Shown here in pieces: positions 1 to 8,253 of a stretch of DNA of 64,000 nt. The position numbers and the translations under genes are program-made. The notes under the pieces were generated by a model, which was given only the letters and a program-made list of their open reading frames with translations, was not told the origin of the DNA and ran no database searches. The stretch lies in NCBI RefSeq assembly GCF_901472535.1, contig NZ_LR590470.1:2790001-2854000 (forward strand), given 5' to 3'. This DNA is from Sphingobacterium daejeonense (GTDB lineage Bacteria; Bacteroidota; Bacteroidia; Sphingobacteriales; Sphingobacteriaceae). Position 1 is the first letter of the stretch. The number at the start of each line of letters is the position of its first letter.

Positions 1-2
1 AT

Positions 3-290
3 TTTGGGTTTTCTGGACCTTTTAATGAAATGGTCGTGATGGGAGTTCTTGCGGTAAGACTACAGGGTCTTTACAGAGATTTATTGTGGGATGGAGAAAA
101 CATGCAATTCACCAATATCAATGATTCAGATATTCTAAAAATAGTTTCGGTAGACGAGTTCAGTGTGATTGATGGAGATCCAAGATTTAACAGACAATTT
201 GTGGAATTAAATGCTAAAGAGGCTGCAAATGAATGGATAAAACATACATATCACAATGGATTCAGCCTGCCTGAAATGCCAAAAGTTTAA
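3..290 (+). CDS. Gfo/Idh/MocA family protein, C-terminal part (cut by window edge)
   Basis: The frame is open from base 3 to a stop at 288-290, so this is the 3' end of a gene that begins left of the window. The 95 visible residues carry the typical C-terminal stretch of Gfo/Idh/MocA oxidoreductase-like proteins (GPFNEMVVMGVLAVRLQ, then LLWDGENMQFTN). The family binds NAD(P) in an N-terminal Rossmann domain, not visible here, and usually acts on sugars or inositols. The next gene starts 4 bases on and belongs to the same family, which suggests a co-transcribed pair for carbohydrate catabolism. The substrate cannot be read from this fragment. Confidence 0.8.
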   Translation, partial: FGFSGPFNEMVVMGVLAVRLQGLYRDLLWDGENMQFTNINDSDILKIVSVDEFSVIDGDPRFNRQFVELNAKEAANEWIKHTYHNGFSLPEMPKV

Positions 291-294
291 TATT

Positions 295-1275
295 ATGAAA
301 AAAACAAATAGAAGAGAATTCATTCAGAATTTGGGCATAGTTGGGGTTACTACGGCAGCCCTATCTGTAAATTCATTGCCTTTATTTGCAGAACAGTCTT
401 TCAAAAAAATTGGCATCATTGGTTTGGATACATCTCATAGTGAAATGTTTACCAAAGATATTAATGAAGGAAGTTTGAAAGATAGAGGCTATCGTGTAAT
501 TGCTGCCTATCCACATGGAAGTAAAGATATCCCTTCAGCTTTAGGCATGAAACAAGGAATAATCGACGCTGTGCAAAAAATGGGGGTTGAAATAGTTGAT
601 TCAATAGATCAATTATTAAAGAAGGTTGATTTTATTTTGTTAGAATCAAATGATGGCAGAGTCCATTTAGAACAGGCTACCAAGGTAATAAACGCTAAAA
701 AACCTTTATTTATAGATAAGCCAATGGCTGAGAATTTAGATAAAGTAAAAGAAATATTTGAATTGGCAGCTAAAAAGAATGTACCCTTATTTTCCTCTTC
801 TTCATTACGGTATGACCAACTTGTTAGAGAAGTAAAAGGTGGTAAGATCGGAAAGGTTCTTGGCGCTGATGTATATACCCCAGCCGAAATTGAACCAAAC
901 CATATTGACCAGGCTTGGTATATGATTCATGGTATCGAAATGTTGTTTACAGTAATGGGGACAGGTTGTAAAGAAGTATTTAGAGCTTATCATCCCGATT
1001 TCGAACAGGTTGTTGGAATATGGAAAGATGGGCGAATAGGATCTGTACGGGGGATTAGAAAAGGTGCATCTAATATTGCTGGTATTGCTTTTGGAGAAAC
1101 TGAAATCTCCCAATTAGGACCTTTTGCTAGTTATGGACCTTTAGTTGCTGAAATCCTAACATTTTTTGATACTGGTAAACCACCGGTACCTCCTGAAGAA
1201 ACAATTGAAATTTTCCAATTTATGGAAGCTGCCCAAAGAAGTAAGGCTTCAAAACAAGTTGAGAATTTAATTTAA
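295..1275 (+). CDS. Gfo/Idh/MocA family oxidoreductase with twin-arginine signal
   Basis: A 326-residue NAD(P)-dependent oxidoreductase-like protein. I start it at the ATG at 295, not at 256, because the protein then opens with a Tat-type signal: KKTNRREF, a hydrophobic stretch (LGIVGVTTAALSV) and a likely cut after LFA. Export folded to the periplasm is typical of this subgroup in Bacteroidota. The Rossmann fold starts at KIGIIGLDTSHSEMF (about residue 38) and the family DKP motif is present (FIDKPMAENLDKV). It is probably in one operon with the same-family gene just upstream. The substrate is unknown; a sugar or inositol is an inference from the family. Confidence 0.85.
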   Translation: MKKTNRREFIQNLGIVGVTTAALSVNSLPLFAEQSFKKIGIIGLDTSHSEMFTKDINEGSLKDRGYRVIAAYPHGSKDIPSALGMKQGIIDAVQKMGVEIVDSIDQLLKKVDFILLESNDGRVHLEQATKVINAKKPLFIDKPMAENLDKVKEIFELAAKKNVPLFSSSSLRYDQLVREVKGGKIGKVLGADVYTPAEIEPNHIDQAWYMIHGIEMLFTVMGTGCKEVFRAYHPDFEQVVGIWKDGRIGSVRGIRKGASNIAGIAFGETEISQLGPFASYGPLVAEILTFFDTGKPPVPPEETIEIFQFMEAAQRSKASKQVENLI

Positions 1276-1295
1276 GGATTCTTATTACAAAACTA

Positions 1296-1336
1296 AGCTA
1301 TATCTCTATAATCAGACCGATATAGCTCTAGTTTTT
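1296..1336 (+). terminator. Probable rho-independent terminator after the Gfo/Idh/MocA pair
   Basis: A 9 bp perfect stem (AGCTATATC at 1296-1304 with GATATAGCT at 1319-1327) has a 14-base loop and is followed within a few bases by a run of six T. It lies 20 bases past the stop codon. The stem is AT-rich and so only moderately stable. Confidence 0.55.
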
Positions 1337-1415
1337 TAAATACTAGGTAATATGGATTATAACTTTTAAATTTATATTTCAATAACACAGTTAAACTTAA
1401 ACCATAAACCAAATA

Positions 1416-2021
1416 GTGAATTCGCTCAATCCACATTTAATGGCCTTAATTTCTGGACACGAGGATGGACTAAATCATTATATCAAAATCCATGGCTCTG
1501 CTCTTCGATACTTTGCTTTCCGCATAGTAAAGGATAAGTTATTGGCTGAAGAAATTGTTTCAGATTCATTTGTAAAGTTATGGTTGGGTAGAGATAAAAT
1601 TTCTACAGAAGCCAATATTAAAGCTTTTCTATATATTTCAACAAAAAATGCCTGTCTGGATCAAGCTAATCTAATTCGTAATAAATATGTTCATGATGAC
1701 GAATTTTTAGATGAATTAATTTGCCCTAATGAAGATATACTTACTAAAATGATCCAAATCGAACTTATAAAGCTAATTGTAGAAGAAGTTAATAAACTTC
1801 CAAAGCAGCAAGCGGAAATTGTTCGTATGACATATTTTGAGCAGAAAGAAACTGATGAGATTTCTAAAGAATTAGGGATCACAGCCAACAGCATTTACTT
1901 TGCTAGATCAAAAGCCTTAGCTACTTTAAAGAAGACTTTTGGATTTAAAAGAAATCCAAATATTCAAGAATTGACCTTTATCATGTTCTTATTATCAAAT
2001 TTTATTGCTGAAAAGCATTAA
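1416..2021 (+). CDS. ECF-type RNA polymerase sigma-70 factor
   Basis: A 201-residue extracytoplasmic-function sigma factor. Region 2 is recognisable (LRYFAFRIVKDKLLAEEIVSDSFVKLW, broken here as AEEIVSDSFVKLW), as is region 4 with its helix-turn-helix (LPKQQAEIVRMTYFEQ, then ISKELGITANSIYFARSKAL). The longest frame begins with GTG at 1416; an ATG at 1440 would drop eight residues, and no ribosome site decides between them. Bacteroidota often pair such sigma factors with a FecR anti-sigma gene and a SusC/TonB transporter. Neither follows here, so the target regulon is unknown. Confidence 0.85.
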   Translation: MNSLNPHLMALISGHEDGLNHYIKIHGSALRYFAFRIVKDKLLAEEIVSDSFVKLWLGRDKISTEANIKAFLYISTKNACLDQANLIRNKYVHDDEFLDELICPNEDILTKMIQIELIKLIVEEVNKLPKQQAEIVRMTYFEQKETDEISKELGITANSIYFARSKALATLKKTFGFKRNPNIQELTFIMFLLSNFIAEKH

Positions 2022-2154
2022 TCTCAAAATAATATTTACCCACTGTAAATCAACACATTATATCCCCAACAGATTACTTAACAGATTTATTCAAAAAAAT
2101 CTGTAACATTTTATTCGAGTTTGTATCTAAAGGAAACACAAAACATAATTTCTT

Positions 2155-3001
2155 ATGAACTTGAAAAACATTATACTAACAATTGTGGCTATAATAGCGA
2201 TGGTTTCTTCATCAAAATCACAAACATCAGAATTTCCTTTTAAAGTCGATAAAATTGGTCAGGGCAAAAAGAATATTTATATTCATTCCTGGATTTGCAT
2301 CATCTGGAGAGGTATGGAATGAAACTCAAAAAGAATTAGGCAATGATTACACGAGTTATATTTTAACGATGCCCGGATTTGCCGGTGTCCCTGCTCAAGC
2401 CAATCCAACCTTTAAAGGGTGGAGAGATCTAATCATTGAATTTATCAAAAATGAAAACATAAGTAATCCTATAATAATTGGTCATAGTTTAGGTGGAGTA
2501 ATGGCAATGGATATTGCAGCTACTTCACCAGATATAATTAGTAAAATAATTGTGGTTGATGCAGTTCCGTGTTTGGTAGCCCCTAAATAATCCAGCATTT
2601 AAATCAAATCCAAATATTGACTGCTCTCAAATGGTAGAGCAATTTAAAAATATAACTGATGCACAATTTTTAGCAATGCAAAAACAAGGTGTAGCGTCAA
2701 TGGTTTCAGATTCAGCAAAACAAAATTTAGTTCTTGACTAGACATTAAAATCAGATAGATCCACTTTTGCTAAAATATATTGCGACTTCAGCAATATTGA
2801 CGTCCGAGAAGATATAAAGAAAATTACTTGTCCTGCATTAATTCTTTTAAATAGCGGTTTCTCCCATATTAAACCGATGATAGAACAACAATACTCGAGT
2901 TTAAAACCGCAGATATTCAATATGCTTATCAAGCTTACATTTTTATTATGTTCGATTCGAAAGATTGGTATATGCAACAATTACTTAACTTCATTAAATA
3001 A
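2155..3001 (+). pseudogene. Alpha/beta hydrolase, secreted, broken by three frameshifts and a stop
   Basis: Reassembled, this is a roughly 280-residue alpha/beta hydrolase with a signal peptide (MNLKNIILTIVAIIAMVSSS). It has the oxyanion motif FIPGFASSGEVW, the nucleophile elbow GHSLGG, and a C-terminal FIMFDSKDWYMQQL stretch. The frame is broken near 2270 (TTT for TT), near 2581 (CCCC for CCC), by a TAG at 2739-2741 where relatives would have Trp, and near 2905 (AAAA for AAAAA). Three lesions are homopolymer indels that could be sequence errors; the TAG is a substitution and looks more like true decay. Its TAA shares a base with the next gene's ATG (TAATG at 2999-3003), so it was translated together with the sigma factor. 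Confidence 0.8.
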
Positions 3002-3491
3002 TGGAGTTTAATGAGCTATATGAAATCTATTGGGACAAAATCTTCCGCTTGTGTATGGGGTATGTGAATGACTCCGACCAAGCGAAAGATTTAGCTCAAG
3101 AAACATTCATAACCGTTTGGGAAAAGCTTTCTACTTTCAGAAATGAAGCAAATATTGGGACTTGGATTTTTAGGATAGCTACCAATACATGTCTTAGCCA
3201 AATCAAATACAACAAAAAAATATATACTGAAGAACTGGAGCGACAATCTAGTAGAAATAAAGGAGGAAACTCTCGATGAGGAAATAAAAAATGCTATACC
3301 ACTTCATATCAGAATTTCCGGAGTTAGATAGAATTATTATATCATTGGAACTAGAAGGAATAAAACAAAGTGAGATTTCCAAAATTGTTGGTTTATCTGA
3401 TAGTAATGTTAGAGTGAAAATTCACAGGATTAAAGAAAAATTAACCGAAAAATTTAAGAATCATGGAAAGAAACGAATTGGATCTATCTAG
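3001..3491 (+). pseudogene. ECF-type RNA polymerase sigma factor, two frameshifts
   Basis: A roughly 162-residue sigma-70 family factor once two +1 shifts are removed. Region 2 lies in the first frame (LYEIYWDKIFRLCMGYVND, then AKDLAQETFITVWEKL and GTWIFRIATNTCLS). Region 4 lies in the third frame (ELDRIIISLELEGIKQSEIS, then IVGLSDSNVRVKIHRIKEKL). The shifts are near 3245 and at 3280-3285, where the A-run in AAATAAAAAATG seems one base too long. It starts on the stop codon of the hydrolase and overlaps the following membrane protein gene by 29 bases, so the three genes form one coupled unit. If the shifts are sequence errors, it is a normal sigma factor. Confidence 0.8.
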
Positions 3492-4050
3492 AATCTGGAA
3501 AAAGCAACCTACAAAATCTTCTGATTACGATGATTTAATCAATCGTATTCATTCTTATAAAAAGGCCTCAAATAAGAAAAAAGTTATTTCTAATATTAGT
3601 TTAACAATAACGGCATTGGTAATAATTTCAATTTGGGTTCTCTACAAAGCAGATACCGTATTTCCGAAAATCGGAATGTCCTTAATAATTGCAGCTATAT
3701 CAATTTCACTCTTTAAGTTCAACCAATTTTATAAATCGTTTAATGAATTAGATAAGAGTATTGATAGTAAAGGATACTTGGATGCTTTAATTGCTATTCA
3801 GAAAAAGCAGAAAGATATACAAAGAAATTTCATCAACATTTATTTTATCCTTCTGAGCTTAGGGCTTCTATTTTACATGTACGAATTTAGTTTGAAAATG
3901 AATACCAAAACAGCAGTAATTGCCTATGTGCTGACTTTTGGATGGGTTGCTTTCGTTTGGTTGTATCTAAAGCCTAAGGTCGCTAAGAAGCAAAATGAAA
4001 AATTAGAGAAATTTATAGATTCCATTGAAAAGATCCACAAAAACACATAA
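3463..4050 (+). CDS. Four-helix membrane protein behind sigma factor (possible anti-sigma)
   Basis: A 195-residue protein I cannot place in a named family. A charged N-terminal 35 residues (ELDLSRIWKKQPTKSSDYDD) precede four predicted membrane segments in two pairs: about 44-60, 67-83, 125-142 and 151-168. A helical stretch rich in Lys and Gln (LIAIQKKQKDIQRNF) lies between the pairs. The gene overlaps the upstream sigma factor by 29 bases. Small membrane proteins translationally coupled to an ECF sigma factor are often its anti-sigma partner. That role is inferred from position only; no anti-sigma domain was recognised. Confidence 0.7.
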   Translation: MERNELDLSRIWKKQPTKSSDYDDLINRIHSYKKASNKKKVISNISLTITALVIISIWVLYKADTVFPKIGMSLIIAAISISLFKFNQFYKSFNELDKSIDSKGYLDALIAIQKKQKDIQRNFINIYFILLSLGLLFYMYEFSLKMNTKTAVIAYVLTFGWVAFVWLYLKPKVAKKQNEKLEKFIDSIEKIHKNT

Positions 4051-4086
4051 AAAAGCGCCTTGCAAAATATTTTGCAAGGCGCTTTT
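4051..4086. terminator. Bidirectional terminator, perfect 36-base palindrome
   Basis: Bases 4051-4068 (AAAAGCGCCTTGCAAAAT) are exactly reverse-complemented by 4069-4086. The core GCGCCTTGCAAAA stem is flanked by A- and T-runs on both sides, so it can end transcription of the plus-strand sigma/membrane-protein unit (stop at 4050) and of the minus-strand polysaccharide locus (last stop at 4121). Confidence 0.9.
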
Positions 4087-4120
4087 ATTTATTAGTGAGG
4101 GTTAATTTCTTCCAAATAAT

Positions 4121-6508
4121 TTAGAGAAGAAACCTTTTTTTCTTTTGTGCTCCATATCCGTAGCCATATCCGTATCCATAACCTCCATATCCGTATCCAT
4201 AACTACCATATGCACTATTTCCAAATTTGACACCATTTAAGACGATAGCCATATTTGTAAGTGAACCAGAATCGTAAATTTTCTGAATTTCTGGTAACTG
4301 ACGTCTATCCATTTTTCCTGCACGAACAACAAAAATAGTGACATCTGTAATTCTGTTTACAATATCAGCATCAGCAACAATTCCCAAAGGAACATTATCA
4401 ACGATAATATAGTCATATCTTTCCTTAAGTTCAGCAATCAGATTATCCAATCTTTCACTCAACAATAATTCAACAGGGTTAGGTGCAATTACACCAATAG
4501 GAATAATATCAATATCAGCGTCTACCCTATCCTTGTAAATAATCTCATCTATAGTTACTGCACTATCAGATAAATAATGAGTCACACCAATAGGCATTGG
4601 GAATTTAGTAATATTACTCAGCGTACCTTTTCTTAAATCTAAATCCACCAATACAACTTTCTTCTTAAGGAAAGTCATACTCACTCCTAAATTAATAACC
4701 GAGAATGTCTTTCCAGCTCCAACATTAAATGAGGTAAAAGTGATAACCTTTTGAGATTTATCTCCAGAAGACATGAAGCTTAGGTTGGTTCTGAAAATTC
4801 TAAAAGCTTCAGTAACTTCATCCACGCCCTGTTCTTTTATAACAATTTCACTTTTTGCGCTTTTCATCTCTGTCGAGAATGGAATCTCTCCAACGAAAGG
4901 AACACTAATTGCATCTTCAACATCTTTACGATTTCTAACTTTCGTATTTAGTAACAACATCAAAAGCAAGATAGCGGCAGGAACTGCAATACCAATTGCA
5001 ACACCTAAAGCGATTTTTTTGAATTTACTAGGATAGAAAGGCAAATCAGAACCTGATGCAGAATCGATAACACGGATATTATCATCTGTCATTTCCCTGT
5101 TGATGGCGTTTTCTTCACGTTTGTTCAACAAGAAAATATAAAGTTCTTCGATTACTTTTTGTTGACGCTCAGCGGACAACATAATCCTTTGTTTTGAAGG
5201 CAAACTACGAGCTTTACCGATTGCCGCATTTTCTTCATCTCTCAAATTGCTCATTCTGATTCTTAAACCAGAAATTACATTGTCGATAGCACGAGCGATA
5301 TTCTGTCTAACCTGAGTCAACGCATTATTCAGGTCCTGAACAATAGGGTTTTCAGAACTATTACCGCTCATTAACCTATTTCTTCTTAATAATAACGTGT
5401 TGTATTCAGCAATGATTTCTTCAATACTACCATCGACCAAACCAGTATTACTAGGAATTAAATCATCTACCCTACTTGGATCACTCAGTCTTTGACGCAT
5501 GATCTCCACCAATTTCATTTGAGTACCTAATTCTTTGCTTGAACTTTGATATCCTCTAGACTCTGTCCAGTATTGTTCTCCAGCAGATTTAACATCAAGA
5601 CCTTGGTTTTGAGTCTTCATACCTTCAAGATCTGATTCAACACTACTCAATTCCTTTTCAATAATTACTAACCTGTCATTGATGAAATTTGCAGTATTGT
5701 TGGCAATTTTCTTCTTGTCCTGAACTGTCATTTCATTGTAGACCTCAATTAATTTTGAGATCATCTCCTCTGCCCTCATCGGAGAACTATCTTCCATGGT
5801 CATTTGAAGAACTTCCACATCCTCCATTTGGGTTATCTTTAAATTCCCAAGGAAATAACCAACCATGGCATTGATTGGAGTTTTGGTGATTGTAATATCT
5901 TCTGTTAAATTAACCCTGTACTTTTTATCTGGATTTGCAGAAATTATAACATTCCCAACAGGAGTTTTGGTTTCAGCATTTAATTTAACGATTATAGGTT
6001 TAGCCAGCTCATCATTCGAAAACATTGATAATTCGACCTGATTATTACCTTTATATTTTAAATTAAATGAAAAGCCTGCACTAGAAGGAACATTTATAAA
6101 TCTAACGATGAATGGTGAAGTTTTATAAAGTTCGACACTTCTTAATCCATCTTTTCGACCATAACTAACATCAGCATTTAATAAACTTATGGTATTGCGC
6201 ATAAGTTCTTGAGATCTCAATTGTAAAATCTCACTATTAACATTAACAAAATTATAAAAGTTATTTGGTCTTGTAATTCTTGAAGCACTAATGGAATTAT
6301 TAGCGGTTTTGATCATTACAGTTTGATCTTTCTTATATAGAAAAGGAGTTTTGCTGTATTGATAGTAATAATATCCACCAAAAAGTAGAATAGATAATAA
6401 GAACCATTTCCAGTTAGACAAAAAATATCTTAAGATATCCAATACATGTAGGGATTGGTCTTGTTTTCCTTTTCCTTGAAAAGGTTTACTCATTGAATGA
6501 TTTACCAT
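4121..6508 (-). CDS. Polysaccharide chain-length regulator with tyrosine autokinase (Wzc-like)
   Basis: A 795-residue inner-membrane protein that couples polysaccharide polymerisation to export through Wza. A Wzz-type N-terminal domain begins after a membrane helix at about residues 33-50 (WKWFLLSILLFGG). A coiled-coil periplasmic part follows, then a second helix near residue 503. The cytoplasmic BY-kinase domain has EAFRIFRTNLSF, a Walker A variant FNVGAGKT near residue 598, the Walker A' VVLVDLDLRKG and IIVDNVPLG. The C-terminus is a tyrosine/glycine tail (YGSYGYGYGGYGYGYG) before KKKR, the usual autophosphorylation cluster. It is the last gene of the minus-strand locus and starts 6 bases after the Wza gene. 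A Met five codons in (6493) is an alternative start. Confidence 0.93.
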   Translation of the reverse strand: MVNHSMSKPFQGKGKQDQSLHVLDILRYFLSNWKWFLLSILLFGGYYYYQYSKTPFLYKKDQTVMIKTANNSISASRITRPNNFYNFVNVNSEILQLRSQELMRNTISLLNADVSYGRKDGLRSVELYKTSPFIVRFINVPSSAGFSFNLKYKGNNQVELSMFSNDELAKPIIVKLNAETKTPVGNVIISANPDKKYRVNLTEDITITKTPINAMVGYFLGNLKITQMEDVEVLQMTMEDSSPMRAEEMISKLIEVYNEMTVQDKKKIANNTANFINDRLVIIEKELSSVESDLEGMKTQNQGLDVKSAGEQYWTESRGYQSSSKELGTQMKLVEIMRQRLSDPSRVDDLIPSNTGLVDGSIEEIIAEYNTLLLRRNRLMSGNSSENPIVQDLNNALTQVRQNIARAIDNVISGLRIRMSNLRDEENAAIGKARSLPSKQRIMLSAERQQKVIEELYIFLLNKREENAINREMTDDNIRVIDSASGSDLPFYPSKFKKIALGVAIGIAVPAAILLLMLLLNTKVRNRKDVEDAISVPFVGEIPFSTEMKSAKSEIVIKEQGVDEVTEAFRIFRTNLSFMSSGDKSQKVITFTSFNVGAGKTFSVINLGVSMTFLKKKVVLVDLDLRKGTLSNITKFPMPIGVTHYLSDSAVTIDEIIYKDRVDADIDIIPIGVIAPNPVELLLSERLDNLIAELKERYDYIIVDNVPLGIVADADIVNRITDVTIFVVRAGKMDRRQLPEIQKIYDSGSLTNMAIVLNGVKFGNSAYGSYGYGYGGYGYGYGYGYGAQKKKRFLL

Positions 6509-6514
6509 TTATTC

Positions 6515-7324
6515 TTAGTTTCTGTTAAATAAAGCTACTAGGCTTACTCCCAACGTTAATAAACCAGTTGCAAAACCAACGTATCTCCATGTCAAATCTT
6601 CTCTTGGTGTAGGCACAGCAGACCTTGGTTTTACATACACGATATCATTTTGTTTTAAGTAAAAAGTTGGAGAGTTAAAGAAATTAACATCTTCAATATT
6701 ACTTACATACATTTTTCTATATCCGTTTTCCTCTCTAATAACTGTAATTTCTTCTGTTAGTGCATTATTAGTTAAACCACCACTTCTGGTTATGGCTTCA
6801 AGTAAAGACATTTGACCATCTTGAACATTAATAATACCTTTTGATCCAACCTCACCCATCATCATCACTTTTAGATTTAGTAATTCTATTCTCACTAAAG
6901 GTGAGTTGATAAGGTTTTCATTTATTAATCTATCGTAAATAAATTTCTTTAGCTCATCAACAGTTTTCCCTTCTGCAGGAATATTGCCCAATACTGGAAA
7001 GTCAATATTTCCATTTCGGTCTACCATATATCCTTTTTCAGTTGTACCTCCACCAGCACCCGATGTGGTAATTTCTCCATTATCCCCAACATTGTAAATT
7101 CCTCCATCAGGGTTAAAAGGCGCTGCCAATTCAGGAGTTTTTGAACTGATCGTTATACTTAATCGATCATATTTCTGAATCTTTAATTCTGGAATATCTT
7201 GCATCTTGTACAAGGAATCAACGACCATATTTTCTAGGTAGGTAACCTTTTTTGAGATTACGCAAGAGCTAAGGGTCAACATTGCCATAGCAATTAGGCT
7301 GATAATTAATCTATTCATCTTCAA
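6515..7324 (-). CDS. Polysaccharide export outer-membrane lipoprotein (Wza-like)
   Basis: A 269-residue lipoprotein forming the outer-membrane channel for exopolysaccharide. The signal peptide ends in a lipobox (LTLSSC, Cys at about 21). The poly-export domain follows (YDRLSITISSKTPELAAPF, then GYMVDRNGNIDFPVLGNIPAEG). An SLBB domain comes next (VMMMGEVGSKGIINV, then SLLEAITRSGGLTNNA), and a C-terminal helix (YVGFATGLLTLGVSLVALF) probably spans the outer membrane. It overlaps the upstream HprK-like gene by 14 bases and precedes the Wzc-like kinase gene by 6, so all three are co-translated. Confidence 0.93.
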   Translation of the reverse strand: MKMNRLIISLIAMAMLTLSSCVISKKVTYLENMVVDSLYKMQDIPELKIQKYDRLSITISSKTPELAAPFNPDGGIYNVGDNGEITTSGAGGGTTEKGYMVDRNGNIDFPVLGNIPAEGKTVDELKKFIYDRLINENLINSPLVRIELLNLKVMMMGEVGSKGIINVQDGQMSLLEAITRSGGLTNNALTEEITVIREENGYRKMYVSNIEDVNFFNSPTFYLKQNDIVYVKPRSAVPTPREDLTWRYVGFATGLLTLGVSLVALFNRN

Positions 7325-8225
7325 GTTTATTTACTTTTATAATTTCTTTATAACAAAGTTCTGCTGCTTCCGGATTAGGAAGGCAATATAATTGACCAAC
7401 AGAAACACGTTGGATAATGTTTTCCAAAACACTTAGCATGGATGAAAATATGGTTTGATTCCATCTAATGGCTGTGAAACTTGGCAATAATGCCAACAAT
7501 GATTCAACACCTTTATTTTTCCAATCCATTTTATTTTCTTTCGCCTGTGTCAATCGAATTATTGACATCAGTTTTCTTTTTTTATTAATATAACAAGCTG
7601 TTTTCCCACTCCATGGGGTTCCATAAATAAATACATCATCACCTTCAAACCGTACAGCAGGATTATCATCATTCAAAAGATTAAATCCCTCATTTGTACT
7701 TATCCACAATCTACTGTGTGTACTTTTCCCGGTTCCACTTTTTCCTAAAAAGGAAACAGCATATTCACCATTTTCAACCACTGAAGAATGAATAAGAGCA
7801 GTATTATTTGACAATACCCTTTGCCCGAAAGCAACCATAATCATCCAACTTAATATATTCGAATCATAAAGTTCTGCCCGCTTGACATGAATTTTTGACT
7901 CCTTAAACTCTTTATCGCTTATCATTCTCCAAACATCAGATTCCCTTGAGTTTAAATTCTCAACTGATGTTACATAAAAGTTTGCAATCTCCTCAAACTT
8001 AAATCTATCACCCCAAACAATCGAAACATCACTCAACAATTTGGCTTCAGATAAATTGATGTTAGCAGGCTTTAATGTTAATTCTATATTTACGACAGCC
8101 TCATTGTTTAAGTTAGTTTCTACTCTAAAATCTTTGAATGAAGGCAAACTATTTAATAAATCAATAGATTCATCAAAAGATATTCTGATCAAATTATCTG
8201 CTACTAAATAGTCTACAATTGTCAT
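7311..8225 (-). CDS. HPr kinase-like (HprK-related) serine kinase
   Basis: A 304-residue protein with the HprK/PEPCK-type nucleotide fold. The P-loop is FLGKSGTGKST at about residues 154-164, followed by HSRLW and then LLNDDNPAVRF, which matches the aspartate pair of HPr kinases, and YGTPWSGK. The N-terminal 130 residues do not resemble the HPr kinase N-domain. Such kinases occur with PqqD, a nucleotidyltransferase and an ABC exporter in Bacteroidota and proteobacterial polysaccharide loci, and as precursor kinases in some lasso-peptide clusters. All these partners lie just upstream here. The substrate is unknown; a regulatory role in the PTS is unlikely given the context. Confidence 0.85.
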   Translation of the reverse strand: MTIVDYLVADNLIRISFDESIDLLNSLPSFKDFRVETNLNNEAVVNIELTLKPANINLSEAKLLSDVSIVWGDRFKFEEIANFYVTSVENLNSRESDVWRMISDKEFKESKIHVKRAELYDSNILSWMIMVAFGQRVLSNNTALIHSSVVENGEYAVSFLGKSGTGKSTHSRLWISTNEGFNLLNDDNPAVRFEGDDVFIYGTPWSGKTACYINKKRKLMSIIRLTQAKENKMDWKNKGVESLLALLPSFTAIRWNQTIFSSMLSVLENIIQRVSVGQLYCLPNPEAAELCYKEIIKVNKLEDE

Positions 8226-8253
8226 TTATTAGTGTAAGTATTATTAGTGCTAA

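Noticed and set aside
805..1113. 102-residue antisense frame in the Gfo/Idh/MocA gene
   Set aside because: A shadow of the plus-strand gene, with no start context or domain.
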